A stretch of 64,000 bases of DNA from CAILZL01 sp049840395 (lineage in GTDB: Bacteria; Pseudomonadota; Gammaproteobacteria; Steroidobacterales; Steroidobacteraceae), in NCBI GenBank assembly GCA_049840395.1, contig JASGLD010000001.1, forward strand, positions 186,001 through 250,000, read 5' to 3'. The notes under the pieces are model-generated. The model saw nothing but the letters and a program-made list of their open reading frames with translations. It did not search any database and was not told where the DNA came from. The position numbers and the translations under genes were made by a program. This document shows, piece by piece, positions 43,323-52,325 of this stretch (the stretch's first letter is position 1; every line of letters begins with the position of its first letter).

Positions 43323-44513
43323 TCAATCATTGCGGCGCGTCTGGATCAGCCAGGCCAGCAGTATTGCGGCCAGTCCCAGTGCGGTCAAACCCAGTGCTTC
43401 GGGCGCGATGGCGCGCAGGTCGCCGCTGCGCAGCAGTACATCTAGAAAGCCTTCCAGGCCCCAGGACATGGGCGACCATTGCGCGATGTTCTGCATGGCG
43501 ACCGGCATCACGAACTTGGGAATCATGATGCCGCCCAGCGCGGCCAGAATGATGTTGCCGGTGCCGCCCAGCAGCGTGGCCTGTTCGGTGGTGCTGCAGC
43601 TCACCGCAATCAGCAATGCCAGCCCCAATGCGCACAAGCTCAATGAGGCGGCCATCAGACCGAGCAGCCATGGTGAGCCATTGATTTGTAGTGCCTCGCC
43701 GCCCAATAGCGGTACTAAGAAGCAGCCGGCCAGCAGCATCAACGCCACTTGCAATTGATTGATGATGAAGTAGGGCGCCAGTTTGCCCAGCAACAAAGTA
43801 AGCGAACTCAGGTTGGTGCTGCGCAAACGTCTTAAGGTACCTTGCTGACGCTCGCGGATCAGGGTGTTGGACAGCGGCACTACTACAAAGAAAGCGCCGA
43901 ACACCAACCACGCCGGCACGCTTTGTTGTACGGCGCTGGGATTGCGATTGGTGGCGCCAGCATAAGCGTAATGCACGGTGATATCGGTCTGTGCGCTGTT
44001 GTCGACGATGGCTGCGTCGGCACCCAGGCCAGTCAATAACGCACGCATGCGTTCGCGTCCCAGCGCCGCGCGCACGGTGGTGAGAAAAATGGTTTCAGTT
44101 TGCTTGTTGGTGTCGGGCGCAATACTGATGTTGATCAAGGTGGCCGCATCCTTGCTGGATGCATTCAACATTGCGGTGGAGAATCCCGTCACCACATTGA
44201 TGGCGAAGGCGTAGTCGCCGCGGCGCAATTGACCATCCAGCGTCTCTGTATCCGGCACCTGTCTCGGCACGATGAATTCAAAGGCGTTGCCGTCGCCCAG
44301 CGTGGCCAGCAGCGCGCGCGAGGCATTGCTTTGATCCGCGTCCAGCACCAACACCGGCAATTTCGAGCCCGCGCGTTCCGCGAACTGGTTCTGCAAGGCC
44401 AACGACATGATCAGTACGAAGGCCAGCGGCATCAGGAACAGCAGCGCCAGGCCGTGTAGATCGCGGCTGAGCAGTAGCAGTTCTTTACGGATGCAGGCGA
44501 TCAATCCCTTCAT
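43323..44513 (-). CDS. ABC-2 type transporter permease
   Basis: A 396-residue ABC-2 membrane protein. One N-terminal helix (DLHGLALLFLMPLAFVLIMSLAL), a large periplasmic loop (about 45-170), then five to six helices at the C-terminal side (AWLVFGAFFVVVPLS, QVALMLLAGCFLVPLLGG, GNIILAALGGIMIPKF, ALGLTALGLAAILLAWLI). This is the YhhJ/YbhR layout. ATG 44513 overlaps the ATPase stop by 4 bp. With the ATPase it probably exports a product or intermediate of the pigment pathway, though drug-type export is possible. Confidence 0.88.
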   Translation of the reverse strand: MKGLIACIRKELLLLSRDLHGLALLFLMPLAFVLIMSLALQNQFAERAGSKLPVLVLDADQSNASRALLATLGDGNAFEFIVPRQVPDTETLDGQLRRGDYAFAINVVTGFSTAMLNASSKDAATLINISIAPDTNKQTETIFLTTVRAALGRERMRALLTGLGADAAIVDNSAQTDITVHYAYAGATNRNPSAVQQSVPAWLVFGAFFVVVPLSNTLIRERQQGTLRRLRSTNLSSLTLLLGKLAPYFIINQLQVALMLLAGCFLVPLLGGEALQINGSPWLLGLMAASLSLCALGLALLIAVSCSTTEQATLLGGTGNIILAALGGIMIPKFVMPVAMQNIAQWSPMSWGLEGFLDVLLRSGDLRAIAPEALGLTALGLAAILLAWLIQTRRND

Positions 44514-45454
44514 GATGGATCGTCCTGGGCTTCGCTTAGCAGCGATAGGTAAATTCTTTCCAACCTGCTGACGCCGAATTGCGCCTGCTCGATTTGCGCG
44601 CCATGTTGCGCGCATTGCTGCAGCACCTGCTCCAGTTCGCTGGCCTGGCTCAGGCTGAGTTCGTAGCGGCGTGCATGCAACGCGGTCGGCTGCCATGCTT
44701 GCAGGCTGTGCAAAAGTTCATCGCTGGGCGCCTGCGTGAAATTCAACAGCAGGGTTTTATCCTGGCCTTGCTGCAGCAGGTGCGCAGTGCTGGCGCGCGC
44801 CACCACGCGGCCGTGATTGATGATGGCGATCTCATCGCACAACGCTTCGATTTCCTCCATGTAGTGCGAGGTATAGATCACCGTGGTGCCGCGTGCGCGC
44901 AGCGCCTGGATGGCTTCGATGATCACCTGTCTGGATAGCGCATCAATACCTACGGTGGGCTCATCCAGATATAGGATCTGCGGGTCATTCAACAGGCCGA
45001 TGGCCAGGTTCAATCGGCGCTTCATGCCGCCCGAATAATCGGCGCTGCGTTTGTCGAGCAACTCGTCCAGTCGGCATACCTGCACGCAGTAATCGAGACG
45101 CTGCTGCCATTGCGCCTGGGTCAGGCCATAAACATCGGCAAAGAAGCGCAGATTTTCGCGGCCGGTCAATTGCAGATAAAACGCATAGTCCTGCGGCACG
45201 TAGGCGGAGAGGTGTTTGATGGCGGCTGCGTGTTTCGCGATGTCTTGATCGGCAATGCTGATCTGTCCGGTTTGCGGTGCTTGCAGTCCAGTGAGAATAG
45301 ATAGCAGCGTGGTCTTGCCGGCGCCATTGGGCCCCAGCAAGCCGAAGCTGCAGCCGCGAGGAATGCTCAGGCTGATGTCCTGCAATGCCGGTGCCGCCGC
45401 CTTGGGATAGCGGTGGCTGAGATGTTCGATGTGAATCAGATTGTTCGATTGCAT
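44510..45454 (-). CDS. ABC transporter ATP-binding protein
   Basis: A 314-residue ATPase. Walker A GPNGAGKTTLLS, Q-loop YVPQDYAFYLQLTG, signature YSGGMKRRLNLAIG, Walker B ILYLDEPTVGID, and the switch His in YTSHYMEEIEALC. The C-terminal 90 residues form the DrrA/NatA-type extension. It pairs with the ABC-2 permease that overlaps its 3' end and follows the methyltransferase after 3 bp. Confidence 0.93.
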   Translation of the reverse strand: MQSNNLIHIEHLSHRYPKAAAPALQDISLSIPRGCSFGLLGPNGAGKTTLLSILTGLQAPQTGQISIADQDIAKHAAAIKHLSAYVPQDYAFYLQLTGRENLRFFADVYGLTQAQWQQRLDYCVQVCRLDELLDKRSADYSGGMKRRLNLAIGLLNDPQILYLDEPTVGIDALSRQVIIEAIQALRARGTTVIYTSHYMEEIEALCDEIAIINHGRVVARASTAHLLQQGQDKTLLLNFTQAPSDELLHSLQAWQPTALHARRYELSLSQASELEQVLQQCAQHGAQIEQAQFGVSRLERIYLSLLSEAQDDPS

Positions 45455-45457
45455 GGC

Positions 45458-46306
45458 TCAGGATCGCCGCGCCAACACCATGCGCGAGGGGAAGTGCTCT
45501 TCATCACTGAGGCACTCGAAACCCGCTTCATGCAGGGCGCGTTTGACATCGAGACGATGCCAGGCACGTATGAAGGGTTCGTGCACCGCATGCGCCAGCC
45601 AACTGAAGTACAGGCCGCGCCAGCCGTGACGACGTAGCAGCCGCCACATATTACGATCCAGTTGCTCGGCGCTGGGTTCGCAAATGGCCAGCAGTGCACC
45701 GGGTTGCGTAATGCGCGCGAACTCATGCAAGGCCGCTTGCACTTGTTTCGGCGGCAATTCATGCAATACGAAACAAGCCACAACGCCATCGAAGCGAGCA
45801 TCTGTGAAAGGCGTTTGCTCTGCCACACCCTGCACGAAGTTCACGCCGCTGCAGCGACGCGCCGCATGCTGTAGCAGGTAGGGCGAGGGATCGAGGCCCC
45901 ATACTTCGCGGATGCCTTGCGCCTTCAATGCGGCGGCGGTACGTCCGCCGGCGGTGCCGACGTCCAACACGCTTTGACAGCGACGCAGGTTGTGTGCGAG
46001 ATGATTGCGCGCGCTGCGCATGGTGCCCAGCATCATGCGATCGAAGCCGGTGACATAGCCATGTGTCAATTGCTTGGAGTAATTGCCGTTCGGTAGATGA
46101 TGAAACTCCTGCAACACATACTTGGGCAGCAGTTCGCGGCCCGGCATGCCTTCGGGCAATTGCACGCGTTGCCGCTTGGACATCACGCGACGCAGTAGTT
46201 TCAGCAGATCCCAGGGGCGCCACAGTTTCAGTTGATCCGCCCAACTGTCCGGCAATTGCATGTTCACCCAATCGGGCACCGGTGGATCTGGCAGCGTTGA
46301 ACTCAT
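45458..46306 (-). CDS. SAM-dependent methyltransferase
   Basis: A 282-residue class I methyltransferase. The SAM-binding motif is VLDVGTAGGRTAAALKAQG, followed by the acidic VWGLDPSPYLL and the GVVACFVLHELPP region. An N-terminal extension of about 100 residues (SWADQLKLWRPWDLLKLLRRVM) is basic and may touch membrane. Flexirubin and xanthomonadin-type pigments often carry ring O- or C-methyl groups, so ring methylation is a reasonable role. Overlaps the upstream gene by 4 bp. Confidence 0.85.
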   Translation of the reverse strand: MSSTLPDPPVPDWVNMQLPDSWADQLKLWRPWDLLKLLRRVMSKRQRVQLPEGMPGRELLPKYVLQEFHHLPNGNYSKQLTHGYVTGFDRMMLGTMRSARNHLAHNLRRCQSVLDVGTAGGRTAAALKAQGIREVWGLDPSPYLLQHAARRCSGVNFVQGVAEQTPFTDARFDGVVACFVLHELPPKQVQAALHEFARITQPGALLAICEPSAEQLDRNMWRLLRRHGWRGLYFSWLAHAVHEPFIRAWHRLDVKRALHEAGFECLSDEEHFPSRMVLARRS

Positions 46307-47103
46307 GATGCAACTTCCATGTTGATGGCAATGACACCGTCATTCGGCAAGGCCAGCGTCACGCTGCCGGGGCGCCCGTAGGCTAGTAGTTGCAGCAGCG
46401 GCAACGCGCGCGCAGCGGGATTGCCCAGGCGCAGGGCTTCCAGCTCCGCCTGTTGCATGGGCGTGATCGTCACCTGATCTTGAGTGGTGGTAACGGTCAA
46501 GGTTGCCAGAGTCTGTCGGGTGCGTTGCGGCGTCAGAATCAGCCCCACGCCGACGGCATCGCGCACCGGTCGTTTGCTCAGCAGCGGCATGGGCGCCGGT
46601 ACGTCGTAAGCCACCAACAGGGTGGGTTGTTGCTCGACGATCACCATGCTCAAAGCTTCCAACAAGCCCACGGCGAAGCTGTGGTCGTGACCGGCGATGG
46701 CTGTCGAAGGTCCACGCGCCTGGCTGGCGATGCTCCAATAGCCTGCGGCGGCGTTATGCACCGAGTTGTGAAAATCGGTCGGTGAAATAAATCGTTGTGG
46801 CTCTGCCAGTGCGGCACAGATGCGCTGCGCGATATTCAAATCGCCGTCGGCCGAAGCAAATACCGTTGCCAATTCCGATGCCGCGATACTGCTGGCCTGC
46901 GTGGCTGCTTCAGCGACGCGAAATGCCATGCGCACCGTGGGGCTGGCGCGCCGGCGTTCATTGGCTGGCAGCAGTGCGGGTTGATACACCGGCAATTCGC
47001 TGGCTACATAGGCTTGTTCGTTGCGCAGCACCGTTTGCGTATGGGGCCAGTCGGGCAGGCCTGGTGCGGCGAAACTGATCGCTTCGATGAAGGCGGCGCT
47101 CAT
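46303..47103 (-). CDS. ketosynthase chain-length-factor protein (aryl polyene type)
   Basis: A 266-residue protein of the short KS-like family annotated as chain-length factor (ketoacyl-synt_2 type). It opens SAAFIEAISFAAPGLPDW and has NERRRASPTVRMAFRVAEAA and FHNSVHNAAAGYWSIA. Where a KS has its TACSS nucleophile motif it reads AIAGHDHSFAVGLLEAL, so no Cys is available. In characterised aryl polyene systems such a subunit forms a heterodimer with the adjacent KS and tunes chain length (ApeC with ApeO). ATG overlaps the KS stop by 4 bp. Confidence 0.87.
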   Translation of the reverse strand: MSAAFIEAISFAAPGLPDWPHTQTVLRNEQAYVASELPVYQPALLPANERRRASPTVRMAFRVAEAATQASSIAASELATVFASADGDLNIAQRICAALAEPQRFISPTDFHNSVHNAAAGYWSIASQARGPSTAIAGHDHSFAVGLLEALSMVIVEQQPTLLVAYDVPAPMPLLSKRPVRDAVGVGLILTPQRTRQTLATLTVTTTQDQVTITPMQQAELEALRLGNPAARALPLLQLLAYGRPGSVTLALPNDGVIAINMEVAS

Positions 47104-48308
47104 GTCGAGCTTCCCAACAACAAACTGCAGTTACTGCCGCCGAAGCCGAACGAATTGCTCAGCACATTTCTTACCGAGGCTTGCTGCGATTGCATCAACA
47201 CGTTGGCCTGCAGGGCCGGGTCCTTGTGCTGTGTATTCAAACTCAGCGGCATGAAACCGTGTTCGATGCATAGCAAGCCGATGCCGACTTCCATGATGCC
47301 GGCTGCGCCCAGCGTGTGACCGGTAAAGCCCTTGGTGGAGCTGCAAGGTGTTTGCGTGCCGAATACCGCGCACACACCCTGATCTTCGGCGGCATCGTTG
47401 GCCTGCGTGCCGGTGCCATGCAGATTGATGTAGTCGACATCAATGGGTTGTTGCTGGGCGCGTTGCAGCGCCAGGCGCATGGCCGCAGCAGCACCCTGTC
47501 CCTGTGGATCGGGCGATGACATGTGATGCGCATCGCCGCTCTCGCCATAGCCCAGCAGGGCATAGGGCAGGGCGTCGCTTGCCGCTTGTCCTGGTTTTTC
47601 CAGTATGGCGAAGCCTGCTGCCTCACCGATGGAGATACCTTTGCGCTGTGCATCGGCAGGGCGACACATTTCGTTGGACACCAGTTGCAGTGAATTGAAG
47701 CCATACAGCGTGGTCAGGCACAGACTATCTACGCCACCGACAATGGCGGCATCGCACAGGCCCATTTGAATATGGCGATAGGCAGCGGCGAATACTTTGG
47801 CACTGGACGAGCAGGCGGTGGAGATCGCCATCACTGGACCGCGCAGTTGCAAGGCTTGCGCGACGAAGTCGGCAACTGAGAATAGGTTTTGTGTGTGACG
47901 GTAATCGAACCAATCGGGGAGGGTGCGCAGTTGTGCATCTGCATTGCTATCGCGCCAGTCGCGATAGGCCAGTTCGGCCGAATGGATGCCGGCCGTGCTG
48001 GTGCCGATGAACACACCGATACGCGTTGCGTCATGACGTGCGCGCAGTTGTTGCGCGGCAGTAAAGAAACCATCCTGCTGCAGGCCCAGCCAGGCCAGAC
48101 GATGATTGCGACAATCGAATGCATTCAATGTCGGTGGCAGCGGCGTATTCAAGCCGGCAACTTCACCCAGGTAGCAATCAATGCCGCTGGTATCGAATTG
48201 CACCTGGCGCAATCCAGTTTGGCCCAAGTGCAGGGCATGCCAGTGCGCCGCGCGGCCGTGGCCGAGCGCCGAGCTAAGCGTGTAGTGACTGATGCGCAGC
48301 AGGGTCAT
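47100..48308 (-). CDS. beta-ketoacyl-ACP synthase (ApeO-like)
   Basis: A 402-residue active ketosynthase. Cys is in AISTACSSSAKVFAAAYR, His in YINLHGTGTQANDAAED, and His in GFTGHTLGAAGIMEVG. It partners the chain-length factor that overlaps its 3' end by 4 bp. This KS/CLF pair should elongate the aryl polyene chain. It also overlaps the acyltransferase upstream by 4 bp. Confidence 0.92.
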   Translation of the reverse strand: MTLLRISHYTLSSALGHGRAAHWHALHLGQTGLRQVQFDTSGIDCYLGEVAGLNTPLPPTLNAFDCRNHRLAWLGLQQDGFFTAAQQLRARHDATRIGVFIGTSTAGIHSAELAYRDWRDSNADAQLRTLPDWFDYRHTQNLFSVADFVAQALQLRGPVMAISTACSSSAKVFAAAYRHIQMGLCDAAIVGGVDSLCLTTLYGFNSLQLVSNEMCRPADAQRKGISIGEAAGFAILEKPGQAASDALPYALLGYGESGDAHHMSSPDPQGQGAAAAMRLALQRAQQQPIDVDYINLHGTGTQANDAAEDQGVCAVFGTQTPCSSTKGFTGHTLGAAGIMEVGIGLLCIEHGFMPLSLNTQHKDPALQANVLMQSQQASVRNVLSNSFGFGGSNCSLLLGSST

Positions 48309-49270
48309 GAATTCGCCGGATCGATCTTCTTGGTATCTGGGTCCGAGTTGGCCTGGCTGGAATCAGCGCTGCCCAAATCGGACCAGTAGTCGTAGAAATT
48401 AAACCAATTGTACGGGGCCAGCCGCGCATAGTGTTCCAGTCGTTGCGCATAACGTTGCGCCACCGCCCGCAATTCCGCCGCACGCTGGGCTCGCGTGGTC
48501 TGGATGCGCTGGCTGAAAAGCTCGAAATGCGCCGAATAGCGTCGGCCGCCGTGATAGAGACCGAAGCCCAGAATCACCGGCACGCCCAGCGCATTGGCCA
48601 GCGCCCACGGGCCTTCGGGAAAGCGCGCCGGGCTGCCGCAAAATTCGACTTGCAGCGCGCGTTCATCGGCGCGGGCGCGGTCGGCCATGATGCACACCAT
48701 GCGTCCGGCCTGCAGTGCTTCCTTCAATTGCAGCACCAGCTCCGGGCCGCGCTGCGCGGCGTCGATGATCTGCAAGGCGAAACCGGGATTGATGCGTTCC
48801 AGCAGCTTCACCAGCATCTCGCCCTGCTTGCGATCCATCAGGATGGTGATGGGCAGTTTGCGTTGCGTGGTGCCCAGCATCCGCAGCGGTTCGAAGCTGC
48901 CCAAGTGCGCCACCAGTAATAAACAACCGGTGCCTCGTGCAGCCAGCTCCGCCACTTCATCGGGACGTGATACCTCGATCTGGAATTGCCGCGATTTGTC
49001 CTTGAGCAGGTACAGCCGGTCCACCGCGCACATGGCGAAGTTATAGAAGTGCCACGCCACATCGCGTAGCTTCACAGGGTGCTCCAGCAGGCGTTGCAGC
49101 GCCAATCTTGAGTATTGACGTTGCTGCGGGCTGGTGAGCATGAAGTAGCCGATGATGGGCCACAGCACGATGCGAATGATGAAGCGGCCGAAGAACAGGC
49201 TGGCCCAGATCATCAAGTGCAGCGCTGCCACGGTGCTGCGCTCGCGTTGTTGTTCCCAATGCGCGCTCAC
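48305..49270 (-). CDS. LpxL-family acyltransferase, copy 1
   Basis: A 321-residue lysophospholipid-acyltransferase-like protein of the LpxL/HtrB family. The HX4E motif is AHLGSFEPLRML, with MADRARADERALQVEF, FPEGPWALANALGVPVILGFGLY and the C-terminal APYNWFNFYDYW. Membrane-facing N-terminal helix (WASLFFGRFIIRIVLWPIIGYF). In aryl polyene clusters such enzymes attach acyl groups to the lipid anchor or transfer the polyene. It is a clear tandem duplicate of its upstream neighbour. Overlaps both neighbours by 4 bp. Confidence 0.88.
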   Translation of the reverse strand: MSAHWEQQRERSTVAALHLMIWASLFFGRFIIRIVLWPIIGYFMLTSPQQRQYSRLALQRLLEHPVKLRDVAWHFYNFAMCAVDRLYLLKDKSRQFQIEVSRPDEVAELAARGTGCLLLVAHLGSFEPLRMLGTTQRKLPITILMDRKQGEMLVKLLERINPGFALQIIDAAQRGPELVLQLKEALQAGRMVCIMADRARADERALQVEFCGSPARFPEGPWALANALGVPVILGFGLYHGGRRYSAHFELFSQRIQTTRAQRAAELRAVAQRYAQRLEHYARLAPYNWFNFYDYWSDLGSADSSQANSDPDTKKIDPANS

Positions 49271-50292
49271 GGCTTGAGCTCCGCGTCTTCAAGCCAGTAG
49301 TCGTAAAAATTGAACCAGTTGTACGGTGACCGCCGTGCGTAGCGTTCCATGCACTGCGCATAGCGTTGCGCATGCGCCTGTATATCGGCTTGTCGATTGC
49401 TGCGCGAAGTGACGATGCGCTCACTGAATAATTCGAAATGCGCCTCGTAACGATTGCCACCGCAATAAAGCCCAAAGCCCAGAATCACCGGCACACCCAG
49501 TGCGGCAGCGAGCGTCCATGGACCTTCGGGAAACTCCACCGTGCCACCCATGAATTGCACGCGCACGGTACGCTCGTCGCCATTGGCGCGATCGGCTCCT
49601 ATGCCCACCATGCGCCCGGCCTGCAAAGCTTCCTTAAGCTTCAGCACCAAGGATGGGCCGCGTTCCGACGCATCAATAATCGACTTCGCGAGTTGCGGAT
49701 TGAGTTGCTCGAACAGCTCGGTCATCTGTCTGCCGACCTGGCGATTCAACAGCACCGACACCGGCAGCGATTCCTGCGAATGCAGATGCGCATTACGCAT
49801 GACGATGCGGCCTTGCTCGACGTTGTCGTCACTGGCCTTGGGTGGTGGTGGCGTGAGTCGCAGTGCTTCGCGACTGCCGACATGACCGACGATCAACAGA
49901 CATCCGGGTGTGTGAGTGATCAACTCAGGGATATCCGGCGACCAGAAGGCATCGATCACCAGTTCACTGCGCTTGTCGGCCAGCAGGAAAATACGATCCT
50001 GTGTGCACGAGGCGAAGTAGAACAAATGCCGTGCGACATCGCGCCAGCTGGCCGCACGGCCCAGTAAACGCTTCAAACATTTGCGCGAGGCTTTAACCGC
50101 GCGTGGCGCCGCTATCAAGAAGTAAGCGACGGTGGGATACAGAATCCAACGCACGCCGCGGCGCCCCATCTTGAAAGCCATCCATAACATCAGGCGCATC
50201 ATGAAGGGCGCGCCGCGCTCCTGCTGCGCCCATTGAGTATTGTTGGGTGTATTGCTTGGCACGTTGCCGGCGTTGTCGGAGGCCTGCGTCAT
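49267..50292 (-). CDS. LpxL-family acyltransferase, copy 2
   Basis: A 341-residue paralogue of the protein at 48305. HX4E motif is VGHVGSREALRL, then GADRANGDERTVRVQF, FPEGPWTLAAALGVPVILGFGLY and SPYNWFNFYDYW. It has an extra loop (TPPPPKASDDNVEQGR) after the HX4E motif and a longer N terminus. Two such enzymes suggest two acylation events or acceptors. Overlaps both neighbours by 4 bp. Confidence 0.88.
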   Translation of the reverse strand: MTQASDNAGNVPSNTPNNTQWAQQERGAPFMMRLMLWMAFKMGRRGVRWILYPTVAYFLIAAPRAVKASRKCLKRLLGRAASWRDVARHLFYFASCTQDRIFLLADKRSELVIDAFWSPDIPELITHTPGCLLIVGHVGSREALRLTPPPPKASDDNVEQGRIVMRNAHLHSQESLPVSVLLNRQVGRQMTELFEQLNPQLAKSIIDASERGPSLVLKLKEALQAGRMVGIGADRANGDERTVRVQFMGGTVEFPEGPWTLAAALGVPVILGFGLYCGGNRYEAHFELFSERIVTSRSNRQADIQAHAQRYAQCMERYARRSPYNWFNFYDYWLEDAELKP

Positions 50293-51557
50293 GATTGACT
50301 CGCATGCGCAGCCAGGGCGTTCTGTAATGCCGCTTGCGTCAGCTTGCCCACTTCATTGCGAGGCAACGCCGTTACTTTAAGCAATGGGCGCGGCAGAAAA
50401 ACCGGATCGACACTTTCGGCCAGTGCATCGAGTATCTGCGCGGTGCTCAGTGAAGACACCACCAGCGCTGCAGTGCGTTCCGCGCCGGTAGGCAGGAACA
50501 CCACGCCGTCGCTGATGCCGGGGATTTTCAGTAACGCGTGCGTCAGTTCGCTCAGGGTGGCGCGCTTGCCGGCAATCTTCAATTGTTCGGTGGCGCGGCC
50601 CAATAAACGAAATTCGTTATTGCCCAGCATTTCGATGTGATCGCTCAAGTGCAATGGCGCGGGCAGATGTGCAGCATGAAACAGTGTGCCGTCTTGCAGT
50701 TGTTCCAGACGCGCATCGGGCATCAGTTGCCAGGCTTCACCTGCGGTACTGCGACGTGTGGCCATGGTGCCGGCTTCGGTGGAACCATAAATTTCCAGTA
50801 CCTGCGTGCGCCACAAAGCCTCGGCTTGCTGCGCCAGCTCCAGTGGCATGGGCGCTGTTGCTGACAGAATGAATTCCAACCCGGGTAGTTGTACTTGCGC
50901 ACTTACGCAAGCACGTAGATGCGTGGGCGTAATGATCAGGGCTCGCGGCGCTGGCACCGCTTGCAGTGCATAGCGAATATCGGCGGGAAAGAACGGTCGC
51001 GAATCGTGAATGGCGCAGCGACTTTGCAGCGGCATCAACACCGTGGTCTGTAAGCCGAACATATGCTGCGACGGCACGGTGCCCACCAGGTTGATGGCAC
51101 CTGTGCCGACAAAGCGCTGCACATCCAGCTCGCCGGTGCGCGCCAGCGTGCGCCAGGTCTTGGCCTGCGGTTGCGGCACACCGGTGCTGCCTGAGGTGAA
51201 CAGGGTGGCGATGATGGCGTCCTTGTCCAGTTCAATAGCGGTAGGTTCTGAGATGTGGAGATTCAGATCAGCCAGGCAGGCGTCGGTGATGATGTGATGG
51301 TCAGGATGCGCTTGTTGCAATTGCTCCATGGCGCCTTGCGTTTGATTGGGCGGCAACAAAATCATCTGGCCGCGCACGGCAGCTGCCACAAAGGCCAGCA
51401 TGAAGGCCAGGCGGCCGTTGCACATGTTGATGGCATGTGTGGCCTTGGGCAGGCGCATGGCCAACTGTTGCGCGGCATGGGCGAATTGCGCGCGACTGAT
51501 GCTCTGGCCTTGATGCCAGACTAATGTCTCGAACGGTTGAGTATTGAGTAACTGCAT
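50289..51557 (-). CDS. AMP-dependent acyl-ACP synthetase-like ligase (ApeH-like)
   Basis: A 422-residue ANL-family adenylating enzyme, shorter than typical acyl-CoA ligases. P-loop ATLFTSGSTGVPQPQAKTW, the motif YGSTEAGTMATR and LRLLGRATEQLKIAGKR near the hinge; the final lysine motif is PRNEVGKLTQ. In aryl polyene synthesis ApeH-type ligases load the aromatic starter (4-hydroxybenzoate type) onto an ACP. No head-group-making enzyme is found in the window, so its substrate is not proven here. Confidence 0.88.
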   Translation of the reverse strand: MQLLNTQPFETLVWHQGQSISRAQFAHAAQQLAMRLPKATHAINMCNGRLAFMLAFVAAAVRGQMILLPPNQTQGAMEQLQQAHPDHHIITDACLADLNLHISEPTAIELDKDAIIATLFTSGSTGVPQPQAKTWRTLARTGELDVQRFVGTGAINLVGTVPSQHMFGLQTTVLMPLQSRCAIHDSRPFFPADIRYALQAVPAPRALIITPTHLRACVSAQVQLPGLEFILSATAPMPLELAQQAEALWRTQVLEIYGSTEAGTMATRRSTAGEAWQLMPDARLEQLQDGTLFHAAHLPAPLHLSDHIEMLGNNEFRLLGRATEQLKIAGKRATLSELTHALLKIPGISDGVVFLPTGAERTAALVVSSLSTAQILDALAESVDPVFLPRPLLKVTALPRNEVGKLTQAALQNALAAHASQS

Positions 51558-51567
51558 GCTTGTTACA

Positions 51568-52155
51568 TCAATGCATGCGCGTGGTGAGCAGGGCGCCGAT
51601 CATGGTGGCGAAGCTTTCGTGTTCGAGATGACGGAAGCGCCAGCGGCGATACAGATATTCAAAAACGAATACCGAAGCCATCAACAGGTACAACACGATG
51701 TTGGTCATCAATGACCACAGCTCGGCGCTGGCGAATATCGCCAGCAGCAGCGAGCCCACGGACATCAAAATCAAAAAGCCTACCCAGAACTGGGTGACCT
51801 GCCGGGTATAGCGCGTCAGCTCTTCCGGAAGCGGGCCACGAATCTTGGTGGCCACGCGTGTCACCACCGGCACGCTGTCCGGCCGCAGACTGCGCGCGAA
51901 CAGCCACAGTACAGAGAGGGGAATCAGAATCGGCGGCAGATACATCAGGTAGTGCGCCCAACCGCTGCGCGCGCCAAACCAAAGCCCCAGCCCTGCCATC
52001 AGCAGGATCAACCAGGCCTGCCACTGGCCACGCAGCAGTAAGGGCAGTATGGGCACGGCAATGAAAGTGGCCAGGGCTACGCCGGCCAGGCCTTCGCTGT
52101 GCAGCAGGGTGGCCAGGTGGGCGAGCAGGGGGTAGGCAAGAAACAGCCAGGGCAT
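51568..52155 (-). CDS. inner-membrane protein of aryl polyene clusters (COG4648-like)
   Basis: A 195-residue polytopic protein with about five to six helices: LFLAYPLLAHLATLL, ALATFIAVPILPLLL, QAWLILLMAGLGLWFG, YLMYLPPILIPLSVLWLFA, VGFLILMSVGSLLLAIFAS, and MTNIVLYLLMASVFVFEYLYRRW. It sits between the ACP and the ligase in the usual aryl polyene order, where a protein of this kind (ApeG-like) is common. Precise role unknown. Confidence 0.82.
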   Translation of the reverse strand: MPWLFLAYPLLAHLATLLHSEGLAGVALATFIAVPILPLLLRGQWQAWLILLMAGLGLWFGARSGWAHYLMYLPPILIPLSVLWLFARSLRPDSVPVVTRVATKIRGPLPEELTRYTRQVTQFWVGFLILMSVGSLLLAIFASAELWSLMTNIVLYLLMASVFVFEYLYRRWRFRHLEHESFATMIGALLTTRMH

Positions 52156-52200
52156 GATGAGTTTGAATTACCGAATTGCTCTGGTCGTAAGTTGTGTTGG

Positions 52201-52296
52201 TAGGTTGGGCTGTCTAGCCCAACGTCCCCAAGGCATCTCATATTCGCAATATTGGCAAGTCGGCAGGCTCTCGTGTTGGGCTGGCGCCCAACCTAC
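52201..52296. repeat. dispersed inverted repeat, 'taggttgggc' family, second copy
   Basis: It starts TAGGTTGGGCTGTCTAGCCC and ends TTGGGCTGGCGCCCAACCTA. It is the same class as 5279 and lies inside the pigment operon, between the COG4648-like gene and an ACP gene, a 170-bp gap in an otherwise tightly packed operon. Confidence 0.75.
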
Positions 52297-52325
52297 ACGG
52301 CTCGATCTGTCGGCCTACTCGGGGC

